A DNA stretch of 64,000 nt from Miscanthus floridulus (lineage: Eukaryota > Streptophyta > Magnoliopsida > Poales > Poaceae), in assembly GCF_019320115.1 (NCBI RefSeq), contig NC_089588.1, positions 118,387,591-118,451,590 on the forward strand, read 5' to 3'. This document shows, piece by piece, positions 1 to 10,496 of the stretch. Made by a program: the position numbers and the translations under genes. A model generated the notes under the pieces. It was given only the letters and a program-made list of their open reading frames with translations, made no database searches and was not told the origin of the DNA. The first letter of the stretch is position 1. Each line of letters starts with the position of its first letter.

Positions 1-865
1 GAGGTCGAATTACGTGTCCTAATCTCGCAGGGTCCACAATGCATCCACTGCGTCCTCATCAGATTATTTGTCTTAATTCAATAATTAATTATCTTCATCA
101 GGTTAGAAAATATCAATGGCTGCAAGTTGCAGCCTATTAGCCACTCCACAGGTGGTTCGTGACTTGTATCAGTGGCAAGTCGTTTCCTTGCATGGACCAT
201 CCAGTCCAGAAGAAAACGGTAGCCATCACGTTGCGTAGCTAAAGCCTACTCATCCTCTAGAAGCGAACTAGTCGGATGGATTCCAACCTCATTTCATGGA
301 ATCAAATCGGGGTAGCACGTGTTACCACATTTTAATTCAAAGTTTGACCAAGTGTATCAACATTGACCACATAAAAAAAGTAATGGTAAATTCCATTTTT
401 CAACCTTTAATTTGCACGCTAGTCTGATTTTTCCTTGAACTTCAAGATCGGATAACGAACACCCTCTCGAAACTAGACAAAAAAAAATTGACGAAACTGG
501 AAAACTAGACAAATTTTGACCTTTGATTGATGTTGAAGCTGGTTTGATCTCGAAAATACATAATTAAATTATTCTAGATCAGGAAAATATGAAACTAGTA
601 CCAGTTTTTCTTCTGAAAACGTTATCTATATCTACTTGTTTCTGCTTTAAATTTATTTGATCATCTTTTTAAAATAAATAATGAGGTGCCACTAGGAGGC
701 TGAACAATGTACTTTCCCCCATAAAATATTATTGTTTGTATACAAACATGGTCAAACTTAAAGATAGTTTGGCTTAACAACAATCTGAGGAGTAAAGAGC
801 CACAGAAGATAAATAATACGTAATTTATCATTTCTAGTAACCACTAATTGCTACTATTCACGACA
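1..865. other. AT-rich 3' flank of the P450 gene
   Basis: No open frame of gene-like composition is visible on either strand. The stretch lies downstream of the stop codon of the minus-strand P450 gene, so its right part probably holds the 3' UTR and polyadenylation region. About positions 129-225 resemble the spacer repeat copied at 3.75 and 5.26 kb. Confidence 0.6.
129..225 (+). repeat. Diverged copy of a local spacer repeat
   Basis: The run from 'attagccactcc' to 'ccagaagaaaac' matches, with many differences, the segments around 3,790-3,880 and 5,300-5,390. The shared core is GTGGCAAGTCGTTTC followed by TTGCAT-GACC and CCAGAAGAAA. It looks like an older third copy of the same spacer sequence. 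Its origin is unknown. Confidence 0.5.
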
Positions 866-3470
866 TCATGTTGAGGCAGACAGCATGCTCTTCACAAACT
901 CACGAGGCCTGCAGACAGCAGCCAACGGTGTCGCCATGGGCATGGACAGCCCACCACCTTCTGTCATGTCAATCGTTCTGCCTTCCCCAACATCCCACTC
1001 GAAGCACTGCACAAGCGCCGCCACCGTGGAGCTAACAAGGCGCATCGCCATGGCCTCAGCGGGGCACCGCCTCCGGCCCAGCCCGAACGGCAGCATGGGA
1101 ATGGCGGTCGCCGCCGTCACCTTGCCACCATCGACCAAGAACCGCTCCGGCCTGAACTCGTCTGGCGCGTCCCAGGCAGCGGGGTCCCGCTGGATCGCCC
1201 AGGCGTTCACGAGGATCATGGTGCCCCGCCGGACGTGGAACCCGCCGACGGTGCAGTCCTCCATGGCCTCGTGCGCCGGGATGATGGGACCCACGGGGCG
1301 CAGACGGAGGGTTTCCTTGACGACGCACTGTAGGTACGTGAGGCTGGCGATGTCCGATTCCTCCACCAGCCGAGCTGTTCCGACGTGCGTGTCGATCTCC
1401 GCCCTCACCTTGTTGATGGCTTCAGGATGCAGCAGCAGCTGTGCCATCGCCCATTCGATTGTCAGCATAGATGTCCCAGTCCCTCCTTGGAGTATTGCCT
1501 ACATATGTACCGTACCATCATTGGGATTTATTTTAGTATATAATAGAAATATTTCTAACTTCACATGTGTTCAATCAAAATTCCTTATGTACATTATTTA
1601 TTGAAGGCAATCCATACTGTTTAGGTTTTTTTGGTAAAGACACATGCAAGAAATTGCCGGACATGTATTAATAAAGAAGAAGCAACGTACAACGCAAAGC
1701 ACTAACCCCCCTTCCACCCATCATCCACAAAGGAAGCAACAACGCGATACCAGCACAACAACACAAAGCCCGCGAAGCCACCAAAAGCAGCAGTGGACAA
1801 ATAACCCTTCTTGACGGAACAAACAAGGAAACAACTTGGGGTGCGTGGGTGGTGGGCGGCCTATTGTCATTGTGGACCGAGAGATCAAGGTTTTTCAACA
1901 GAAACCATAGGAGGCTGGAGGCCTCTTGTGTCAATGCCTCCGACGAGGAGCATGGCGCCAAAGGCCTCATCACTGCTAGCAGTGCCACGAAGCCGGGGAA
2001 CGTTTCTCACCCCAAAGTCCTACATCAAAACTCAAGCACCCAAGAATGCCTAGTGGTATGCGGACCGTAGTCTCAAGCTGATACTCTCAAGGTGTATTTT
2101 CAACGGCTATGTGTTGCAACACTGGTTATCCAACGGTTTAGTTTAATTCAAGATTCGTGCAAGTTAAAAGTTGCACATCCACAAATAAAAATGGCCAGCT
2201 GTGAACACGTGTCAAATGCTGAGAGCATCTTCAGAGATGATGGATGGCTACAAATAAGTGGAGTTGCAACACATAGTTGCTAGATTGATTTTTTGTTGGA
2301 CAATTTCGTTGGACAATTTTTTAATACTACTAGAAGTTTTATTTGGTGATGTGAGTATTTGACCATAATTAGTACTATCAAAATTATAACTATAAAGTAA
2401 AAACCAAAGAAACAAAAGGTGTGAAGCGAGTTAGTTCTGCAAGATGCATGGTTAACTGAAGAGAAGAGACTACTGACCATGACGATGCCTTTGATGACAG
2501 TATCGGTGTAGTAGCTGGGATCTGTTTCTTGCAGAGACAGGAGCTCATCAAGGGCAACTTTGTTCCCGGTATCGGTGTCTCGGACACCACCAGCGTCACG
2601 CTTTCGACAGTGATCCTCGATGAGGCCGACGAGCAACGCATCGCGCCTCGCCTGCAGCCTCGAAAGCGCCGCGTCCACGCCGCGTAGCCGGTCGACCCAC
2701 CGCAAAGCAGGGTACAGGTCCCCGACGCTGGGCGCCGCGTTGAGCCGGACGCTCTCCTCAACGATCTCCTGCCACCGGCGAGCGTCGCTACCGTGCAGGG
2801 ACGCGCCGATGAGCGCGCGCAGCATCACGTTGATGACGAACTCGAAAAGTCTTGGCCGCAGGGTGACCATCACCGACGTAGCAGCAGCCGTGGTGCCGGC
2901 AGCATCAGCAGCATCGCGAATCAGGGTGTGGACGAGGGCGGCGACCTCTGCGCAGCGGTCGGCGGCGCGCGTGTTGAGGCGGGAGGCCGAGAGGAGCTCG
3001 GCGCTGAAGAACCTGCGTAGCGTTCGCCAGTGGTCGCCGTAGGAAGCCCACAGGATATCGGTGCACCCGTAGCCCAGGACGTCGCCGGCCAGCAGCCGCG
3101 GGCGGCCCGCCAGGGCGGCGTCGCGCTCGGTAAAGCACTCGACGGCCGCGGCGTGCGCGGACACCAGCAGCGCGCGCCGCGCGCCAAGGTGCAGAGACAG
3201 GACCGGCGCAGCGGCTGCGGCCGTGCTGGCCCCGCCGGGACCGTGCGCGACGGCGAGCGAGGCCAGGGAGCGGTGCAGTGGGTAGCCGAGCAGGTGGAGG
3301 TGGCCGAGCAGAGGGAGCGACGGCGGGCTCGGAGCTCCACGTGGGACGTTTCGTCTGGAGTGGATGGCGGTGAGGACGGCGAGCGAGGAGACGGTGACGA
3401 CGACCACCACGACGGCAAGAAGGAGCAGGCGAGCGTCGGCACTGCCTGTGGCGCCTGCTGCTGCGTCCAT
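866..3470 (-). CDS. Cytochrome P450, CYP81-type, two exons
   Basis: A microsomal haem-thiolate monooxygenase, using oxygen and NADPH via P450 reductase. Exon 1 is 3470-2478 and exon 2 is 1498-866. The 979-bp phase-0 intron starts GTCAGT and ends TGTAG, and it sits just before the I helix, as is usual in CYP81 genes. The joined product is 541 residues, slightly longer than most CYP81 proteins. Visible parts, in order: a hydrophobic anchor of about 20 residues (LLLLAVVVVVV), a proline-rich hinge (PRGAPSPPSLPLLGHLHLLG), a C-helix WR (GDHWRTLRRF), the I-helix GGTGTS, the K-helix ETLRLRP, the PERF motif FRPERF and the haem loop FGLGRRRCPAE with its Cys. Two oddities stand out: the acidic residue of the usual AGTDTS is Gly, and the residue two after the haem Cys is Ala instead of Gly. 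I chose the Met at 3470 over an in-frame Met at 3518 because the anchor follows at the normal distance. Family assignment is fairly sure; the substrate is unknown (CYP81 members act on herbicides, flavonoids and other compounds). Confidence 0.87.
1625..1870 (-). mobile_element. Probable L1-like LINE 3' fragment
   Basis: Read on the minus strand, this stretch ends in a T-rich 'tgcttcttctttattaatac' run, then 'ccggcaa' and a short A-run (ACCAAAAAAACC). That is how many plant L1 3' ends look. No reverse transcriptase coding remains. The call rests on the tail pattern only and the inner boundary is a guess. Confidence 0.3.
2107..2276. mobile_element. Small MITE-like inverted-repeat element in the P450 intron
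   Basis: A perfect 14-bp inverted repeat, CTATGTGTTGCAAC at 2107-2120 and its complement at 2263-2276, bounds a 170-bp stretch without coding capacity. No clear target-site duplication was found, so the superfamily is open. It lies wholly inside the intron and should be removed by splicing. Confidence 0.45.
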
Positions 3471-3550
3471 GGTTCCTGTAGTACTGTGGATACGACACGA
3501 TATATTGGATGCAGTCACAGTGTGACACAGTGATTCATTCAGTTACAGTT

Positions 3551-3558
3551 CTATATAG
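3551..3558 (-). promoter_or_regulatory. TATA box of the P450 gene
   Basis: CTATATAG lies about 80 bp upstream of the chosen start codon at 3470. This predicts transcription starting near 3,525 and a short 5' UTR of about 55 bases. Assigned by position and motif only. Confidence 0.5.
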
Positions 3559-3749
3559 CCTCGGCCTGCATCGGTGGCAGGGCACGGGCATATGCGACAC
3601 CGACACCACACAGTGCATGCGATATTTGTGTATGTCCTCATCGATCGGATGTATTATTTTTAATTAATAGATGTCTTTCTAAACATAATTAATTAATTTT
3701 CTTAATTAATAGCGGCCGTAAATAAATTTCAAGGGAGCCTCCAAGCACC

Positions 3750-3969
3750 GTAACAAAGCTCTTATTTTTGATTTAATTTTAAGCATTTGTTAGGCGGCTT
3801 AGCCACTCGATCACTCCCCTGGTTCTATTCGTGGCAGGTCGTTTCTTTGCATCGACCGTCGTCCAGAAGAAAGCAAGATTATATTGAGCAAAGCATACAG
3901 TGAGTTGGTCCGACTTCTAGACTATTTTTATTCACCGGCCGGCCGGCTGCAGCTCGCTAGTCAAGGCAC
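3750..3969 (+). repeat. Spacer direct repeat, copy 1
   Basis: About 220 bp from 'taacaaagctcttattttt' to 'caaggcacc', almost identical to 5,262-5,476. Both copies run directly into a (TA)n tract and then into the same MITE sequence, so repeat, microsatellite and MITE were copied as one block. Confidence 0.85.
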
Positions 3970-4260
3970 CATATATATATATATATATATATATATAGCT
4001 ACATACAAAATAACTTATTCTGTAGCCACTTTGTGTTACGATAATTACTATGTTAATTTACGAGATTATAGTAACGTCATACTAAGTGGTTTACTATAAC
4101 GTTATGTTAAATATCTTCATGTGTTATAGTAACCCAACTATCGTAAATATGTATTGACATTATCGTAAATTAGAATATAAAATTATCATAAATAGAGATG
4201 GCTACGAAATAACTTATTTTATAGCTGGCTACTGAATATACCCTCCCTAAAAAGAATTCG
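3970..4260 (+). mobile_element. Micron-like MITE in a (TA)n microsatellite, copy 1
   Basis: A roughly 250-bp AT-rich element between two (TA)n tracts (3970-3997 and from 4271). Near both ends it carries versions of the near-palindrome CTATAAAATAASTTATTCTATAG (written here as a pattern). The inner part has runs such as 'ttatcgtaaattag' and 'gagattatagtaac'. It recurs at 5.56 and 41.49 kb, each time next to (TA)n. This matches the behaviour described for rice Micron elements, which insert into (TA)n. It has no coding capacity. Family identity is inferred. Confidence 0.6.
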
Positions 4261-4270
4261 GTATTGTTGA

Positions 4271-4405
<135 letters not shown>

Positions 4406-5261
4406 AATAATATTCTACATGGAACAGTTGTACCGAATAGAATTCAGTATTGTTCAGTAATCGTGTGTCAGTATTATTTAGTATTTCAGTGTGATGGGTA
4501 TAGTGCTTACTGATATTGAATGATATTCGATAGTACTTAGTATTTTTTTCACGTCAGTTTTGTCTTGTGGTCTACACCTAGGGTGTGCTGAGCCACTCTT
4601 GAATGCATGCGATTATATTGCTACTAGGAAGTAGCAATAGGAAACAAAGAGTGACGACGCATGCATCATGGCGATCGAGAAACAACCTGAACCATCAGGC
4701 TTGAAGCCGCCGCCATTGGCGTCATGCACGGAGCTTATCCTTCTGTTTGTAAGTTTCCGTCCTCTCGTTAGCCTCCACGTGGTGGTGGTGTATGCCTAGC
4801 GGACAACATTGCGCAGCCGGCGGCACAGCAGCTGCCACCTACGCCAGATGAGATACAAGAAATAAAAGCTTGCAGATTAAAGAGAAAAGAATGTAAAGCT
4901 CAACACACTGTCTACCAAACAACCAAGCGTTTTATGCAGTTTCAACACATGAATTTTTTTTACACCATAGAATTAAGATCCAACAACTTTCATCCTCCTT
5001 CTACCTCCAGACAATCACAAATCATAAGACCACAGATCCACAGATCCACATATCAAAAGAAATAATTTTTTTTCTATGCAAGAACAAGAGGACAAATCGC
5101 GTTCAGGTCTGATCGGAGCGAGGGGCCGGGAGGACTACGACACGACTGACGGATTGGATTTAGGGCAGTCGTCAGGCCGGCGGGTCTCCAATGCCTAGAA
5201 GCGCGCCACGGCATGGTCCACGGAACACGGCTGCCGGGACGTCGTCCTCGACCGTTCCGTG
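4406..5261 (+). other. Spacer with one exon-like stretch
   Basis: Mostly unrecognised sequence. At 4669-4749 an ATG opens 27 codons rich in Pro and Glu that end at a strong donor (GTAAGT at 4750-4755), so this could be a captured first exon. I do not recognise the peptide and see no partner exon. A GC-richer patch at about 5,100-5,255 has no convincing frame. Confidence 0.35.
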
Positions 5262-5476
5262 TAACAAAGCTCTTATTTTTAATTTAATTTTAAGCATTTG
5301 TTAGGCGGCTTAGCCACTCGATCACTCCCCTGGTTCGATTCGTGGCAAGTCGTTTCTTTGCATCGACCGTCGTCCAGAAGAAAGCAAGATTATATTGCAA
5401 AGCATACAGTGAGTTGGTCCGACTTCTAGACTATTTTTATTCACCGGCCGGCCGGCTGCTCGCTAGTAAAGGCACC
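5262..5476 (+). repeat. Spacer direct repeat, copy 2
   Basis: Second copy of the block at 3,750-3,969, with few differences (for example 'ggttcgattcg' here against 'ggttctattcg'). It sits 1.5 kb downstream in the same orientation. Confidence 0.85.
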
Positions 5477-5567
<91 letters not shown>

Positions 5568-5814
5568 TAGAACTACTCCTCTGTAACTGGCTATAAAATA
5601 ACTTATTCTATAGGCACTTTAAATTACGATAATTACTATGTTCATTTACGAGGTTACAGTAACTCTATACTAAGTGGTTTAATATAATGTTATGGTAAAT
5701 ATCTACATGAGTTATAGTAACCCAACTATCATAAATATGTATTGACATTATCGTAAATTAGTATATAAAATTATCGTAATTTACGAGATTATAGTAACTC
5801 CATACTAAGTGATG
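5477..5814 (+). mobile_element. (TA)n tract and Micron-like MITE, copy 2
   Basis: (TA)n at 5477-5559 followed by the same MITE core as at 4.0 kb ('ggctataaaataacttattctatag', 'cccaactatcataaatatg'). The right (TA)n arm is missing. Instead the element ends in a partial repeat of its own interior ('tttacgagattatagtaactc') and abuts CACTA-like sequence at about 5,815. Confidence 0.6.
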
Positions 5815-6272
5815 ACATGTGGAGATGTCCTGGTTTGTGAGCATCGTACGTGACAACATGCTCGAAACTTTTTCAAATTTTTTCCACGGCATACGTATAC
5901 GATATGGCGACAACTCGACAAGTTTCACGATTTTTGGAATTCGTTCGCATTTTATACAATTAAAAAAACACTCCCACGCAAGTTGGCGGCGTTGCCCCAT
6001 GAGCACGTTGATCGAAATTTCGAGACAGTTCCTGGATTTAGCCTAAATTTACACTAAGAAACAAGGATAACAATTTTTGAACGAATGTAATCCATTATTC
6101 GATGCACTTGCAGTTCAAACTTACATTTTCTGGAAAAATTCAACAAAACAAAATAAACTATAGAAATATGCCAAAAGTCAATGAAAATGTCTCAAATTTA
6201 AACATGTTGTTTGTGGTAGTGTACTAAAGCTTCAAAAAAAATTGGTGGCAAAAAACCAAAAAACAATTATTT

Positions 6273-6455
6273 TGCCGAGTGCCTAGGGTTGGCACTCGGT
6301 AAAGTAATAACTTTGCCGAGTGCCGCCCAGCTGGCACTCGGCAAAGAGCTGCTGGATTTTTTTTAAAGCTTCGCCGAGTGCCAGATCACGACACTCGGCG
6401 AAGAAATTTGACTTTGCCGAGTGCCGCCGATCTGGCACTAGGCAAAGCCGCCCTC
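6273..6455 (+). repeat. CACTA subterminal repeats
   Basis: Three palindromic units of the form TTTGCCGAGTGCC-n-GGCACTCGGCAAAG, some degenerate. In CACTA elements such arrays are bound by the element-encoded TnpA-like protein. Here they precede the GC-rich leader of element 2. Confidence 0.85.
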
Positions 6456-7399
6456 TCCCTTTACCCGCGCCCGGCCGGCGCGCTCTCTCTCCCTTTCTCT
6501 CATTTCTCTCTCCCTCTCACCTCTCTCTCCCTCAGCTGCCGCCGCCGCACCGCGGCGCCCGTCCCGACCACCGCGCCTCGCCGCACCGGCCACCATGCCT
6601 CCCCACACGGGCCCCCACGGCCTTCGCCCCGGCCACCGCGCCTCCCCGCCCCGGCCACCGCGCCACTGCAGAAGAGAGGTGGAGGCAGGGGAGAAGAGAG
6701 GAGAAGGGGAGAAGAGAGGAGGAGGGGAGAAGAGAGGAGGAGAAGGAAAAGGAGAGGAGAAGGAAGGTGCCGGCCTAGGCCCATCGACCCTCACGCCGCT
6801 GCGGTCGTCCCCGCCGTCGTCGCCGACCCTCGTTGTTGCCATTCTCATCGCGAAGGTATGCCCTACACCTGTAGTAGTTAGTAGTAGTACTTAGTAGTGT
6901 TAGTAGTAGTTAGTAAGTAGTAGTAGTTAGTAGTTAGTAGTGTTAATAGTATTGTTAGTAGTAAGTAGTGATAGTAGTAGTGTTAGTGTTAGTAGTAGTT
7001 GTAGTGGTAGTAGTACTTGTTGTTGTACTACTTCGATACTTTCATCTGCATGGAAAGAGAACTAAAGTACATGGCTCGTCTTGGTATATATATGTTTGTT
7101 GGCCTTTGTGCCTATGTTTGGTATATATGTGGTTGTTGGCCATCGCACCTACATTTCTTGCAGGTTTTGAAAACCTCCCCGTGTAGGGGAGGTGCTGCCG
7201 AAATTTTCAATAGATTCTAACCTATTGCGACCCCGATCGTCTTCATCGGCGCTGTTGGTCTGCCTGCACCGCATCGCCTCGCCACTACATCGACACACCA
7301 CTGCCCTGCTAGCCTGACTCCATCGCCACCCTAGGTATAACCCCTCCTCCTTTGCATGCATGTTTTATATGGTCACGTAGCCCAGTTAGGCGTCTCCCA

Positions 7400-7462
7400 T
7401 TCGAAAGAGATATGGTCGGAGGTATGCAGATCTTTGCATATCTACGACCGTATCTCTTTCGG
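7400..7462. repeat. Short perfect-loop palindrome in CACTA 2 leader
   Basis: The left arm TTCGAAAGAGATATGGTCGG pairs with a right arm ending CGACCGTATCTCTTTCGG. About 28 of 33 positions match and the loop is almost absent. It lies just upstream of the longer foldback. Confidence 0.75.
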
Positions 7463-7483
7463 ATTGTCCACGTATTTTGGACA

Positions 7484-7689
7484 GCCCGCGGATGCATAGA
7501 TGAGGTTAGTTTCCATGGTTCGCTCCGGTTCGAGACAAAGTTTTGGCATCACCTCCCTGTTGTTCTCCGGATACACACTCTCCCTTGCAGGACGTGTATC
7601 GGGAGAACAGCGGGGAGGTGCTGCCAAAATTCTGTCTCGGATAGGAGCGGAGCATTGAAATTGACCTCATCTATGCATCCGCGGGTGGC
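7484..7689. repeat. Long imperfect foldback in CACTA 2 leader
   Basis: The arms 7,484-7,576 and 7,594-7,689 are inverted copies of each other with scattered mismatches. They share, for example, CGCGGATGCATAGATGAGGT and CACCTCCC. The loop is about 17 bases. A transcript through the TNP2 leader would form a hairpin of about 90 bp, a possible small-RNA source. Confidence 0.8.
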
Positions 7690-7782
7690 ATTAGGACCTA
7701 TCCTCACCTATTAGATGGTAGGAACGCCGTGCAGATGCAATTGCTGGTTATATTACTCGCTTACATATGTATATGACAGAGG

Positions 7783-10367
7783 ATGGAGAACCGTGATTGG
7801 ATGTACACGGGCCACGCAAGTATGACCCCAGAATGGATGACTAAGACTAATGCTTTCTTGGAGCATTCATTTGGCGAGGCTGCTAGAGGGTCGAGTCAGA
7901 TGCCGTGTCCCTACAACAAATGTGACAACCGTGTAAGAAAGAACAGGAAGAACGTGGGGGAAGATCTTTGCAAGTATGGATTCATGCCAAACTATACCTG
8001 CTGGATCCACCATGGTGAAGCTGATTATATTAGAGAGGAGGTGGTGAGACCATGCCTCGAGGCTTTTGATGGAGATGCCAGGGTAGCAGACTGGATGGAT
8101 GACTTTCAGGAGGCACGGTTCGGTGAAGGATTAGAGGACGAGCCAGAGGAATCCGCAAAGGCGTACAACGATATGCTGTCTTTGGCACAGAAGCCCCTTC
8201 ACGAAAAGACAATGGTTTCGCAACTGGATGCCATTGGACGCCTAATGGCGTTCAAGTCATAGTGTAGCATGAGTCGAGACAACTTCGATGCTATGTTGGC
8301 AGTTGTTGGATCCCTGCTTCCGAAGGGTCACATTCTACCGAAGAACTTGTACGAGTCACAGAAACTTCTTCGTGCCCTTAAGATGCCGTATGAGCACATC
8401 CATGCTTGTCCGAATGGTTGCGTCCTATTTAGGAAAGATCATGAGAAAGCAACGAACTGTCCAAAGTGCAAATCCTCTAGGTATCTGGAGGTCAACACTA
8501 GTGATGGCAAGAAGGAACAACTTGGTATCCCCGCGAAGGTCCTACGGTACCTTCCTGTCATACCGAGGATCCAACGGGTATACATGACAGAGGAGTCCAT
8601 GATATAGATGACATGACACAAACATGGCAAAAGATACAATGCTGACAAGATGGTACACCCATCGGATGGCGATGCATGGACCCATTTCGATGGCATACAT
8701 CATGGTAAAGCTAAGGAGGCTCGGAATGTACGTGTAGCGCTGGCAACAGATGGGTTCAACCCCTATGGATTGCTGGCGGCCCCGTACACTTGTTGGCCTG
8801 TGTTCGTGATCCCCCTCAATCTCCCCCCCCCCCGGCGTCATGTTTCAACCCAAGAACGTATTCTTGTCACTGATAATTCCTGGACACCCGGGGAACAAGA
8901 TGGGTTTGTTCATGGAGTCTCTCATTGATGAATTGATCCTTGCTTGGGAAAAGGGGGTACTGACATACGACCAAGCTACAAAGAAGAACTTCACAATGCA
9001 TGTGTGGTACCACTACTCCCTGCATGACTTCCTGGCGTATGGCATATTCTACGCGTGGTGTGTTCACGGGAAGTTCCCATGCCCAATATGCAAGACAGCT
9101 GTGAGGTTCACTTGGATGAAGAGGGGTGGCAAGTTTTCTTCGTTTGACCAACATCGTCAATTCCTCCCTCTTGACCATCCATTCAGACAAGACGTCAAGA
9201 ACTTCAGGAAAGGGGTTCAAGTCACCGACCCTGCACCTCAGATGATGACCACTGCCGAGGTCCGTGCTGAGCTAGAGGCTCTCAAAGATGATAAAGAGAA
9301 AGGTGGTTTTATTGGATATGGTGAGGAACACCAGTGGACTCATAAATCGGGCTTGACTAGGCTCCCCTATTTCAATGACCTTCTTCTTCCACACAATATT
9401 GATGTAATGCACACAGAAAAGAATATCGCCGAGGCGCTTTTTGCAACACTCATGGACATTCCTGATAAGTCAAAGGACAATGTTAAGGCTAGACTGGACC
9501 TGGCAACGATGTGCGATATGCCAAAGCAAGTGATGAAGCCTCCCGCGCCCGGCAAGAAATGGAGAAGGACTCCGGTCGATTTCGTCTTGAAAAAGGACCA
9601 AAGGAAGGAAGTACTATAGTGGATCCAGACATTAATGTTCCCTGATGGGCATGCGGCGAATTTGAGTAGGGAAGTGAACTTGTCCACTATGTGAGTGTTA
9701 GGGATGAAAAGTCATGACTGCCACATATGGATTGAGCGGCTCCTTCCTGTGATGACCCAGGGATACGTCCCTGAGCATGTGTGGCGCGTGCTGGCAGAGT
9801 TGAGCTATTTCTTCCGCCAGCTTTGTGCCAAGGAGTTGTCTTGGGACGTGATTGATGACTTGGAGAAAGTGGCACCTATGTTGCTCTGCAAGTTGGAGAA
9901 GATCTTTCCACCCGGCTTCTTCCTGGCGATGCAGCATCTGATTTTGCACCTACCATACGAGGCATGAATGGGGGGGCCCATGTAGGCCCGTTGGTGCTAT
10001 ACAATTGAGAGATGTCTGAAGATTCTTCGGAAAAAGTATAGAAATAAAGCCAAAATTGAGGCTTCTGTGGCAGAGGCATTCATTCTAGAGGTGTCAAACT
10101 TCACAACAGCCAAAATTGAGGAGGTTTGACATAGACATGTTTTCGCTGATGGGCATGGAAGTAGACAATGACATTGATCAGGACAATGGAGATGAGGACG
10201 ACGGAGAAGAGGTGCAAAATGCTAAGGACTTACAAATGCTTGAGCGATTACAGTTAGGCGATGACAATGATGACAACGATGGAGATGAGCCCGATTTACT
10301 CGACAATATTGATAGTGATGACGACACCTATGATCCAGCCACTGCCGATCGTGAAGAATATTTCTAA
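7783..10367 (+). pseudogene. TNP2-type CACTA transposase, multiply broken
   Basis: Nuclear DDE-type transposase of En/Spm elements. Order of parts: an N-terminal transposase-associated domain (from RDWMY, with a C-x4-C zinc-like pair PCPYNKC), a Cys-rich segment (CPNGC...CPKC), the Transposase_21 core (PLNLPP, then SLIIPGHPGNKMG, HNIDVMHTEKNIAEALF), DUF4218 (GMKSHDCHIWIERLLPV...LHLPYEA) and an acidic C-terminal tail ending at 10,367. Lesions: TAG at 8,260, TAG and TGA near 8,605-8,614, a frameshift at the C-run 8,825-8,835, TAG at 9,617, TGA at about 9,692 and more after 9,966. Several of the stops could have arisen from CAG, TGG or similar codons by one transition, as expected from methylated-cytosine decay. 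The family call is firm and the gene is dead. Confidence 0.88.
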
Positions 10368-10496
10368 TTCATGTAATACTATATTATTATTATTATTATT
10401 GCAATTATGTTTCGTTCATTTTGCTTCTCTTTATAAGTACTTGTAATTTAACTGTGCTAATTGGTTTACTCTTTGAAATTGCAGGCACTCGACAAA

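Larger units (their letters stand above)
1499..2477 (-). other. P450 intron carrying transposon debris
   Basis: The intron is bounded by GT (2477-2476) and AG (1500-1499) in the gene's direction. It holds a probable LINE tail and a short inverted-repeat element, described separately. No splice-ready extra exon was seen in it. Confidence 0.75.
6456..7782 (+). other. Leader of CACTA element 2, including (TAG)n-like tract
   Basis: GC- and CT-rich sequence (6,456-6,860), then an imperfect TAG/TAGT tract (about 6,870-7,020), then intron-like sequence up to the TNP2 start. The open frames crossing the GC-rich part are low-complexity Pro/Arg/Ser and occur on both strands, so I do not call them genes. 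Confidence 0.6.

Noticed and set aside
6320..6894. Overlapping open frames on both strands in the CACTA 2 leader
   Set aside because: Pro/Arg/Glu-rich, driven by CT- and GA-rich composition; no domain and no start context.
7484..7689. Foldback as a rice miR820 homologue
   Set aside because: I did not see a sequence like the miR820 mature RNA in the arms. Only the general likeness of a CACTA-borne hairpin remains.
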